Shown piece after piece: positions 1 through 5,536 of a stretch of DNA of 7,436 bases; position 1 is the stretch's first letter; each line of letters begins with the position of its first letter. This DNA comes from an uncultured Oceanobacillus sp. Its GTDB lineage: Bacteria > Bacillota > Bacilli > Bacillales > Amphibacillaceae. The stretch lies in the NCBI GenBank assembly GCA_938004015.1, contig CALKWU010000100.1, positions 1-7,436 on the forward strand, in the 5' to 3' direction. Both the position numbers and the translations under genes were made by a program. The notes beneath the pieces are model-generated. The model searched no databases and was not told the DNA's origin. It was given only the letters and a program-made list of their open reading frames with translations.

Positions 1-3
1 TTT

Positions 4-16
4 ATCGTTCGATTTT
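4..16 (-). promoter_or_regulatory. Candidate PurR-binding half-site (PurBox)
   Basis: Read on the minus strand the site is AAAATCGAACGAT. It matches the Bacillus PurBox consensus as I remember it (AWWWCCGAACWWT) at 11 of 13 positions, including the CGAAC core. If transcription starts near 55, the site lies at about -51 to -39, close to where the downstream, inverted PurBox of the B. subtilis pur operon sits. PurR is a repressor released by PRPP, and it normally binds two inverted PurBoxes. The partner box would lie before base 1 and cannot be seen, so this stays a candidate. Confidence 0.45.
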
Positions 17-19
17 CAG

Positions 20-48
20 TTGATTTTTATCGATTGTTTTGATATGCT
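20..48 (+). promoter_or_regulatory. Sigma-A-like promoter of the pur operon
   Basis: The -35 candidate is TTGATT (20-25) and the -10 candidate is TATGCT (43-48), each matching consensus at 4 of 6 positions, with an ideal 17-base spacer. A TG at 40-41, one base before the -10 hexamer, makes it an extended -10 promoter, which would compensate for the weak hexamers. Transcription would start around 54-56, about 17 bases before the riboswitch aptamer, giving a leader of about 200 bases before purE. No competing promoter in the leader looks as good. Confidence 0.6.
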
Positions 49-71
49 AAATCCATAAAATCATACGATTA

Positions 72-140
72 CCTCATATATCTCGGAGAATAGGGCTTCG
101 AAGTTTCTACCCCGGGACCGTAAATCCCGGGACTATGAGG
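72..140 (+). ncRNA. Purine riboswitch aptamer, guanine class
   Basis: The fold is a three-way junction. P1 pairs 72-78 with 134-140 (7 perfect pairs). P2 pairs 83-88 with 96-101. P3 pairs 111-117 with 125-131 (7 perfect pairs). The J2/3 core UUUCUACC (104-111, its last C also closing P3) and the L3 loop CCGUAAA (118-124) are canonical. G94 and G95 of L2 can make the loop-loop pairs with C118 and C119. The specificity base in J3/1 is C133, equivalent to C74 of the B. subtilis xpt aptamer, which indicates guanine or hypoxanthine rather than adenine. J1/2 reads UAU where UAA is usual, and L2 reads AAUAGGG where AAUAUGG is usual. Guanine binding should stabilise P1 and so favour termination before purE. 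Confidence 0.95.
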
Positions 141-205
141 GAAGATCGATGGATGTTCCGACATCTTGATATTCGTCTATGCTCAGTCTATCATCTTCTC
201 TCATA
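134..205 (+). promoter_or_regulatory. Candidate antiterminator of the riboswitch expression platform
   Basis: Bases 134-146, which include the whole 3' strand of aptamer helix P1, can pair with 193-205 in 13 consecutive pairs with a single G-U. This helix excludes P1 and also captures 195-202, the 5' strand of the inner terminator hairpin. The two folds are therefore mutually exclusive, as a guanine-off transcription switch requires. A small hairpin (GATGT, loop TCCG, ACATC; 152-165) can form inside the antiterminator loop. Confidence 0.75.
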
Positions 206-231
206 TCCGAGGGGAGTGCATAGACTTTTTT
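175..231 (+). terminator. Riboswitch-controlled intrinsic terminator before purE
   Basis: GUCUAUGC (175-182) pairs with GCAUAGAC (218-225) in 8 perfect pairs, followed directly by six U residues (226-231). A second hairpin, 195-202 with 209-216 around loop AUAUCC, sits on top of the stem, separated by an unpaired 5' strand (183-194). The terminator should form when guanine holds the aptamer closed and should be blocked when 193-205 is captured by the antiterminator helix. Confidence 0.88.
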
Positions 232-247
232 AATTTTATGTAGAAAT

Positions 248-252
248 GAGGG
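248..252 (+). promoter_or_regulatory. Ribosome binding site that fixes the purE start
   Basis: GAGGG lies 5 bases before ATG 258. The other in-frame ATG, at 246, overlaps this site and has no Shine-Dalgarno sequence before it, only the AT-rich tail of the terminator. Start 258 is therefore preferred, and the resulting N-terminus (M-A-L-V-G-V-I-M-G-S) fits the PurE family. Confidence 0.8.
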
Positions 253-257
253 ATAAC

Positions 258-749
258 ATGGCATTAGTCGGTGTCATCATGGGAAGCATTTCCGATTGGG
301 AAACGATGGAACATGCGTGTAAAGTGCTTGAAGAATTGGAGATCCCGTATGAAAAAGAAGTGATTTCCGCCCACCGCACGCCGGATGATCTGTTCGAATA
401 TGCAAAAACAGCGCGAAAACGCGGATTGAAAGTGATCATCGCCGGAGCGGGTGGAGCGGCTCATTTGCCGGGGATGACCGCCTCGCAAACGAATTTGCCG
501 GTCATTGGCGTGCCGGTGCAAAGTAAAGCGTTGAACGGGCTTGACTCTTTACTGTCGATTGCGCAAATGCCTGGAGGAGTCCCGACGGCAACAATGGCAA
601 TCGGAAAAGCCGGTGCGACAAACGCAGGCCTTTTAGCGGCGCAAATCATCGGTGCTTTTGATGAAAAAATCGCTGAAAAATTGGAAACGTATCGGGATGG
701 ATTGAAAGCAAAAGTGGCAGAAATGAGGGAAGACCTTGCAAACAAATAA
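258..749 (+). CDS. purE: N5-carboxyaminoimidazole ribonucleotide mutase PurE
   Basis: PurE moves the carboxyl group of N5-CAIR to C4, giving CAIR; it is cytosolic and octameric in the family. From ATG 258 the protein has 163 residues, the usual class I length. Visible motifs are the phosphate-binding GSISDW (9-14), the active-site SAHR (37-40, with His39), the glycine-rich AGAGGAAHLPGM (62-73) and GVPVQSKALNGLDSLLS (84-100). The next gene, purK, supplies its substrate, which supports the class I mutase and not the class II carboxylase. It is the first gene after the guanine riboswitch. Its last 14 bases overlap purK. Nothing in the protein looks damaged. Confidence 0.97.
   Translation: MALVGVIMGSISDWETMEHACKVLEELEIPYEKEVISAHRTPDDLFEYAKTARKRGLKVIIAGAGGAAHLPGMTASQTNLPVIGVPVQSKALNGLDSLLSIAQMPGGVPTATMAIGKAGATNAGLLAAQIIGAFDEKIAEKLETYRDGLKAKVAEMREDLANK
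725..729 (+). promoter_or_regulatory. Ribosome binding site supporting the TTG start of purK
   Basis: GAGGG inside the 3' end of purE lies 6 bases before TTG 736. No ATG or GTG in the purK frame nearby gives a better N-terminus, and the ATG at 723 is in the purE frame. The rare TTG start is therefore the best choice. Confidence 0.75.
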
Positions 750-1863
750 GAAGATTTTACCTCCGAAAACGATCGGCATCATCGGCGGTGGCCAACTGGG
801 ACGAATGATGGCGATTTCCGCAAGATATATGGGTTACAAAATTGCCGTGTTGGATCCGACGCCGGATTGTCCGACAGCACAACTTGCGGATGTTCAAATC
901 ACCGCAGCCTATGATGATAAGGAGGCGATCAAACGATTGACGGAAATCAGCGATTGTATAACGTATGAGTTTGAAAACGTCGATCTTGCGGCAGCGAGGT
1001 TCATTGAATCCCATGGAAAATTGCCTCAGGGGGCGTATGCTCTGGAAGTGACGCAAAATCGGGAAAAAGAGAAAACATTGATGCGGGAGCTTGGGCTTCC
1101 AGTTCCGGAGTTTTCCATTGTGACAAACGGAAACGAAGCAAAAGAAGCACTGGAAAACATGACGTTTCCTGCGGTGATTAAAACATGCCGTGGCGGGTAT
1201 GATGGAAAAGGCCAGCTGAAAATCGAATCGGAAGCGGATATCGAAGCCGCAGTCCAATTTGCGGAAGAAAAGAAACATTGCATCGTCGAACAATGGGTTT
1301 CTTTTGATAAAGAAATTTCAGTCATCTTCACCCGTAGTGCAACAGGGGAAATCGCCTACTTCCCGATATCGGAAAATGAACATCGGGATCATATTTTATA
1401 TAAAACGACAGTGCCAGCGGATGTCAGCGCAACTGTCCAGGAAAAAGCATACAAAGCTGCGGAAGTTTTAGGAAAGAAAATGAATATTGTCGGGACATTC
1501 GCCATTGAAATGTTCGTATCCGGCGATGACATTTATTTGAATGAAATGGCTCCCCGTCCACACAACTCCGGACATTACAGCATTGAAGCTTGTAATGTGT
1601 CCCAATTCGATCAACATGTTTTGGCGATTTGCGGGTTGCCTTTGAAAGAGATCCGATTGCTGCAACCGGCAGTGATGATGAATGTGCTCGGTGAAAATGT
1701 GGAAGGCCTTTTGGAATATATGCAGAACCATTCGGAAGGACATAGCCATTTATATGGTAAGGCAACCGCCAAAGCGAAACGGAAAATGGGGCACATCACT
1801 TTTGTCGGAAAAAATAAAGCCGACGTTTTGCAACAAGTGGAAAAATATGAAGACAACCAATAG
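736..1863 (+). CDS. purK: N5-carboxyaminoimidazole ribonucleotide synthase PurK
   Basis: PurK is an ATP-grasp enzyme that joins AIR and bicarbonate, with ATP, to give N5-CAIR, which PurE then uses. The protein has 375 residues, near the usual 380. The N-terminal nucleotide-fold motif GIIGGGQLGRMM is at 14-25. The ATP-grasp glycine loop TCRGGYDGKGQ is at 150-160. The Mg-ATP site NEMAPRPHNSGH is at 269-280, and the C-terminal domain follows to 375. The start is TTG 736, overlapping purE by 14 bases, so the two are probably translationally coupled. The stop is TAG 1861-1863, with a second in-frame stop (TAA 1888-1890) eight codons later. In B. subtilis purB would follow; here purL does. Confidence 0.97.
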   Translation: MQTNKKILPPKTIGIIGGGQLGRMMAISARYMGYKIAVLDPTPDCPTAQLADVQITAAYDDKEAIKRLTEISDCITYEFENVDLAAARFIESHGKLPQGAYALEVTQNREKEKTLMRELGLPVPEFSIVTNGNEAKEALENMTFPAVIKTCRGGYDGKGQLKIESEADIEAAVQFAEEKKHCIVEQWVSFDKEISVIFTRSATGEIAYFPISENEHRDHILYKTTVPADVSATVQEKAYKAAEVLGKKMNIVGTFAIEMFVSGDDIYLNEMAPRPHNSGHYSIEACNVSQFDQHVLAICGLPLKEIRLLQPAVMMNVLGENVEGLLEYMQNHSEGHSHLYGKATAKAKRKMGHITFVGKNKADVLQQVEKYEDNQ

Positions 1864-1907
1864 CCAGTGGCTGTGGATGAAAATTCCTAACACGGAGGGT
1901 GAAGTGG
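1864..1907 (+). other. purK-purL junction where purB, purC, purS and purQ are expected
   Basis: These 44 bases separate purK from purL. They hold the purL ribosome binding site GGAGG (1894-1898), a TAA stop in the purK frame (1888-1890), and one copy of an 8-base direct repeat GTGGATGA (1873-1880; the second copy, 1904-1911, covers the purL start). I see no recognisable remnant of PurB, PurC, PurS or PurQ and no terminator or promoter. In the B. subtilis operon these four genes fill this position, so the junction marks a deletion, a rearrangement, or an ancestral difference in gene order. Confidence 0.7.
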
Positions 1908-4130
1908 ATGAGCATGAACAAAATCAAACCGGAACAAATCGAGTCGGAAAAAATTTATCGGGAAATGGGTCTTACCGATGAGGAATTCCAGTTGATCAAA
2001 GAAAAAATCGGCCGGTTGCCGAACTATACGGAAACGGGGATTTTTTCCGTCATGTGGTCGGAACATTGCAGTTATAAAACATCGAAACCGTTATTGAGAA
2101 AATTCCCGACAGCAGGGGAATATGTGCTGCAAGGCCCGGGTGAAGGTGCGGGAGTCGTCGATATCGGGGATGGACAAGCAGTCGTCTTTAAAATCGAAAG
2201 CCACAACAGTCCGTCCTACGTCGAACCTTTTGAAGGATCGGCGACTGGTGTCGGCGGAATCTTGCGCGATGTATTTTCCATGGGGGCAAAACCGATTGCG
2301 GCCCTCAATTCATTACGCTTCGGCAATTTGAATCATGACCGGACGAAATGGTTGTTCAAAGAGGCCGTCCGGGGAATCGCCAACTACGGGAACACCGTCG
2401 AAGTGCCGACAGTCGGCGGGGAAGTCCAATTCGACGAATGTTATGAAGAGAATCCGTTGGTGAATGCGATGGTCGTCGGGCTTGTCAAACATGACGATAT
2501 ACAAAAAGGCATTGCAACTGGAGTCGGCAACACGGTCATCTATGCCGGTGGAAAAACCGGAAGAGACGGCATCCATGGCGCAACTTTTTCCTCCGATGTC
2601 GTGGAAGCGGAAGAGGAAAATGAATCCCGGGTAGCGATTGGAGATCCGCATACAGGGAAAAAATTGATTGCAGCTTGCTTGGAAGTGATCCATTCCGATG
2701 CGTTAGTCGGAATCCAAGATATGGGGGCTGCCGGACTGACTTCTTCCGCCAGTGAAATGGCAAGTAAAGCGGGAACCGGTGTCGAACTCGTACTTGACCA
2801 TGTCCCGCAACGGGAAGCAAATATGAACGCTTATGAAATGATGTTATCGGAATCCCAAGAGAGAATGCTCCTCATTGTGAAAAAGGGACGTGAACAAGAA
2901 ATTCTCGAAATTTTTAAGAAACACGATGTGGAAGCGGTGGCGATCGGCGAAGTCATCGAAGAACCGATGTTCCGGATCGTTCATCAAGGAAGAATTGAAG
3001 CGGAAATTCCTGTGGCTGAATTGACGGATGATGCTCCTGTCTATGAGATGCCATCGAAAAAACCGGCTTATTATGAAGAGTTTCAAGCAAAGGAAGAGAC
3101 GATCCCTATGGTGGAAAATCATGGGGAGATGCTCAGGAAGTTGTTGCAACAACCGACAATCGCCAGCAAAGAATGGGCATACAACCAATACGATTCCACC
3201 GCTCTAGGAAATACGCTCATCGGTCCTGGCGGCGATGCGGGAGTTGTCAAAATCGAAGGGACAGATAAGGCGATCGCGATGACGACCGATTGTAATTCAC
3301 GATACCTTTACCTCGATCCAAAGGTCGGCGGGAAAATCGCTGTTGCCGAGGCGAGCCGGAATCTTGTCTGTACCGGAGCAAAACCACTTGCCTTGACTGA
3401 CGGGTTGAACTATGGCGATCCGACCGACCCGGAAACATATTGGCAAATGGAACAAAGCATCGACGGAATCCGTGAAGCGTGTTTAGCGCTCGATACTCCG
3501 GTCATCAGCGGAAACGTCTCCCTCTACAATGAATCCAAAGGAGAAGCGATCATGCCGACACCGATCATAGGCATGGTCGGACTGTTGGAAAAAACGGAAT
3601 ATCTCACGCCGAACACGTTCCAAAACGTTGAGGACGTCATTTATCTCGTCGGTGAAACGAAACCGGAATTCGGCGGCAGTGAGCTGCAAAATGTGTTGGA
3701 GGGTGCGTATTCCGGTAAAGCTCCGGAAATCGATTTGGAAACGGAAGCAGTCCGTCAAAGACAAATCTTGGAAGCAATCCGTGAAGGTCTCGTCGTTTCT
3801 GCCCACGATATGGCTGAAGGCGGTTTTGCGGTTGCACTTGCGGAGTCGACATTCAATGGGAAAGGACTCGGTGCGCAAGTGGAATTGGTAGGAGAGGCGA
3901 CGACTGCATTATTCAGCGAATCCCAATCCCGCTTCATCCTTACTGTAAAAGAAGAGGATCAAGAGAAATTTGAAGGAATCGTCCAAGATGCAAAACGGAT
4001 TGGCACCGTGACGAGAGACAATAAACTCCGCATACAGGTCGAAGGGGAACTTGTCATTGAAGATGATGTGGCACAACTCAACAAGCTTTGGAAAGAAGCG
4101 ATACCAAAGCTGTTGAAATCAAAAGCATAA
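1908..4130 (+). CDS. purL: FGAM synthetase, small PurL subunit
   Basis: PurL converts FGAR, ATP and ammonia to FGAM. It is the small type (740 residues from ATG 1908; B. subtilis about 742), without fused glutaminase or PurS-like domains. In known systems it works as a PurL-PurS-PurQ complex. ATG 1908 is preferred over GTG 1899 because GGAGG (1894-1898) lies 9 bases upstream. Visible motifs are SVMWSEHCSYK (47-57), with His53 matching Thermotoga His32, and KIESHNSP (95-102), with His99 matching Thermotoga His72. The following GSATGVGG (110-117), GIQDMGAAGLTSS and LSESQERM are also present. The usual motif is SHNHP; here the second His is Ser101. The C-terminus (LLKSKA) is complete. The purL end overlaps the remnant of the purF leader. 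No purS or purQ is visible, so its glutaminase partner must be elsewhere or absent. Confidence 0.96.
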   Translation: MSMNKIKPEQIESEKIYREMGLTDEEFQLIKEKIGRLPNYTETGIFSVMWSEHCSYKTSKPLLRKFPTAGEYVLQGPGEGAGVVDIGDGQAVVFKIESHNSPSYVEPFEGSATGVGGILRDVFSMGAKPIAALNSLRFGNLNHDRTKWLFKEAVRGIANYGNTVEVPTVGGEVQFDECYEENPLVNAMVVGLVKHDDIQKGIATGVGNTVIYAGGKTGRDGIHGATFSSDVVEAEEENESRVAIGDPHTGKKLIAACLEVIHSDALVGIQDMGAAGLTSSASEMASKAGTGVELVLDHVPQREANMNAYEMMLSESQERMLLIVKKGREQEILEIFKKHDVEAVAIGEVIEEPMFRIVHQGRIEAEIPVAELTDDAPVYEMPSKKPAYYEEFQAKEETIPMVENHGEMLRKLLQQPTIASKEWAYNQYDSTALGNTLIGPGGDAGVVKIEGTDKAIAMTTDCNSRYLYLDPKVGGKIAVAEASRNLVCTGAKPLALTDGLNYGDPTDPETYWQMEQSIDGIREACLALDTPVISGNVSLYNESKGEAIMPTPIIGMVGLLEKTEYLTPNTFQNVEDVIYLVGETKPEFGGSELQNVLEGAYSGKAPEIDLETEAVRQRQILEAIREGLVVSAHDMAEGGFAVALAESTFNGKGLGAQVELVGEATTALFSESQSRFILTVKEEDQEKFEGIVQDAKRIGTVTRDNKLRIQVEGELVIEDDVAQLNKLWKEAIPKLLKSKA

Positions 4131-4144
4131 AAGAGGAATGAATC
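4106..4144 (+). pseudogene. Decayed start and leader codons of purF
   Basis: In the purF frame, the bases before the usable ATG read K-A-V-E-I-K-S-I-K-E-E-stop-I. B. subtilis PurF, from memory, starts M-L-A-E-I-K-G-L-N-E-E-C-G-V, where the first 11 residues are a propeptide removed to expose Cys1. The alignment is gap-free. The ancestral start codon position is now AAA (4106-4108), the Cys1 codon is now TGA (4139-4141), and the Gly2 codon is ATC. The stretch overlaps the last codons of purL, as the same start does in B. subtilis. It is untranslated in this frame unless the TGA is read through, for which I see no support. Confidence 0.75.
4131..4138 (+). promoter_or_regulatory. Ribosome binding site for the relocated purF start
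   Basis: AAGAGGAA lies just before ATG 4145, with 8 bases between GAGG (4133-4136) and the start codon, which is near optimal for Bacillales. The same bases encoded the Glu-Glu pair ahead of Cys1 in the ancestral leader. This gives the shortened purF a normal translation signal and argues against an accidental or untranslated reading frame. Confidence 0.75.
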
Positions 4145-5512
4145 ATGTTTGGTATTTGGGGACACCGCCATGCTGCCGAGCTCGCCTATTACGGGTTGCA
4201 TGCCCAGCAGCATCGCGGCCAAGAAGGTGCAGGAGTAGTCGTCAATGATGGACAAGAGTTGAAACTTCATAAAGGTCTCGGTCTTGTGAATGATGTGTTC
4301 AAACATGCCGATTTTGCCGAGTTGAAAGGGGAAGCGGCCATTGCCCATACCCTTTACTCAAAACACGGGGATAAACGAAGTTCTGTGGATAGTGTCGAAC
4401 CATTAGTGATCCGTACGAGAAAAATGACACTAGCCATCTGCCATAGCGGAAATATCACCAATGGGGAAACATTGCGGGACGAACTGGAGGATGAGGGGAG
4501 CATTTTGCAAACCGCAACGGATGCGGAACTGCTCGCCCACCTCATCAAACGTTCGAAAAAGAACACGACGGAAGAAGCGATTGTAGCTGCATTGCAAAAA
4601 ATAGAAGGTGCATATACATTCATCATCCTCGAACGTGAAAATATGTATATCGCGACCGATCCCCATGGCATCCGCCCTCTTTCCGTCGGTAAATTGGGAG
4701 ATGCTTACGTCGTCGCATCGGAAACGAGTGCTTTTGACATCACCGGAGCAAAACTGGAGCGAGAAGTGCTCCCCGGTGAACTGCTTGTCATCAATGATGC
4801 CGGTTTGAAATCCGTCCGCTTTGCGATGCGGGAACAACGCCGCCTTTGTGCCATGGAATACGTCTATTTTTCCAGACCAGATAGCGATTTGAATCGGGTG
4901 AACGTCCATGCTTCGCGAAAAGAGATGGGAAAAGTGCTGGCGAAAGAATCACCGGTCGAAGCCGATGTCGTGACCGGGGTACCGGATTCAAGCATATCCG
5001 CAGCGATCGGCTATGCTGAACAATCGGGTTTGCCTTATGAAATGGGAATCATCAAAAATCGTTATATCGGTCGTACGTTTATAGAGCCGTCCCAAGAGTT
5101 GCGCGAACAAGGGGTGAAAATGAAACTTTCCCCTGTCCGTGGAATCGTCGAAGGAAAGCGGGTCGTCATGGTCGATGATTCGATTGTCCGGGGCACGACG
5201 TCGAAACATATCGTCCGGCTGTTGAAGGAAGCCGGAGCGAAAGAAGTCCATGTACGGATCGCTTCACCGCCAATCACAAACCCTTGTTATTACGGAATCG
5301 ATATGTCGACAAAAAAAGAATTAATTGCGGCAAACCATCCAGTTGAAGCGATTTGTGAATTGATTGAGGCGGACAGTATTGCGTATCTTTCAGTGGAAGG
5401 GATGAAACAGGCAATCGTCCGGGAACGTTCCATCCACCAAGGGATATGCCATGCCTGTATGACCGGGGCTTATCCGGTCCCTGTCCTGGATGAAAGGGAA
5501 GACCCTTCTTAA
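4145..5512 (+). CDS. purF: PurF-type PRPP amidotransferase lacking the catalytic N-terminal cysteine
   Basis: PurF normally makes 5-phosphoribosylamine from PRPP and glutamine, the committed step of the pathway. The class II (Ntn) glutaminase domain comes first (about 1-230) and the type I phosphoribosyltransferase domain second (about 230-455). The protein starts M-F-G-I-W-G-H, so Met1 aligns with Val3 of the mature B. subtilis enzyme and Cys1 is absent; an in-frame TGA at 4139 rules out a longer start nearby. HRGQEGAG (23-30) is kept. The usual GHVRYAT is AHTLYSK (67-73), so the glutamine-binding Arg is Leu70. HNGN is HSGN (100-103), so the oxyanion Asn is Ser101. Asp126 remains. The transferase half looks intact: GVPDSSISAAIGYAE (278-292), the loop KNRYIGRTF (304-312) and the PRPP loop VVMVDDSIVRGTT (340-352). 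All four iron-sulfur cysteines are present (235, 381, 435, 438). The C-terminus is about ten residues shorter than in B. subtilis. Ammonia-dependent activity is plausible; glutamine-dependent activity is not. Confidence 0.92.
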   Translation: MFGIWGHRHAAELAYYGLHAQQHRGQEGAGVVVNDGQELKLHKGLGLVNDVFKHADFAELKGEAAIAHTLYSKHGDKRSSVDSVEPLVIRTRKMTLAICHSGNITNGETLRDELEDEGSILQTATDAELLAHLIKRSKKNTTEEAIVAALQKIEGAYTFIILERENMYIATDPHGIRPLSVGKLGDAYVVASETSAFDITGAKLEREVLPGELLVINDAGLKSVRFAMREQRRLCAMEYVYFSRPDSDLNRVNVHASRKEMGKVLAKESPVEADVVTGVPDSSISAAIGYAEQSGLPYEMGIIKNRYIGRTFIEPSQELREQGVKMKLSPVRGIVEGKRVVMVDDSIVRGTTSKHIVRLLKEAGAKEVHVRIASPPITNPCYYGIDMSTKKELIAANHPVEAICELIEADSIAYLSVEGMKQAIVRERSIHQGICHACMTGAYPVPVLDEREDPS

Positions 5513-5536
5513 AAAACGAGAAGAGGAAGTGCGAAC

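Noticed and set aside
246..257. Longer PurE starting at ATG 246 (167 residues)
   Set aside because: No ribosome binding site precedes it, and its own codons form the GAGGG site for ATG 258, which gives the family-typical N-terminus.
757..1293. Long minus-strand open frames opposite purK, purL, purF, purM and purN
   Set aside because: All lie opposite strongly conserved coding sequence, have compositions rich in Arg, His, Phe and Ser typical of antisense shadows, and show no recognisable family motif or ribosome binding site.
1899..1907. PurL starting at GTG 1899
   Set aside because: The GTG is immediately next to GGAGG, leaving no spacer. ATG 1908 has a proper 9-base spacing and gives a normal length.
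1682..1981. 99-codon + strand frame spanning the purK-purL gap, considered as a PurS-like small gene (PurS is about 85 residues)
   Set aside because: Its translation is the other-frame reading of purK and purL sequence and does not resemble PurS. It has no ribosome binding site.
4088..4144. Selenocysteine at the PurF Cys1 position, with TGA 4139 recoded and a TTG start at 4088
   Set aside because: TTG 4088 has no Shine-Dalgarno site, Gly2 is replaced by Ile, no convincing SECIS hairpin was recognised after the TGA, and the Arg and Asn needed for glutamine chemistry are also lost. The strong site before ATG 4145 explains translation better.
5513..5536. Terminator or processing site between purF and purM
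   Set aside because: The 24-base gap has a short A run and the purM ribosome binding site only, with no stem.
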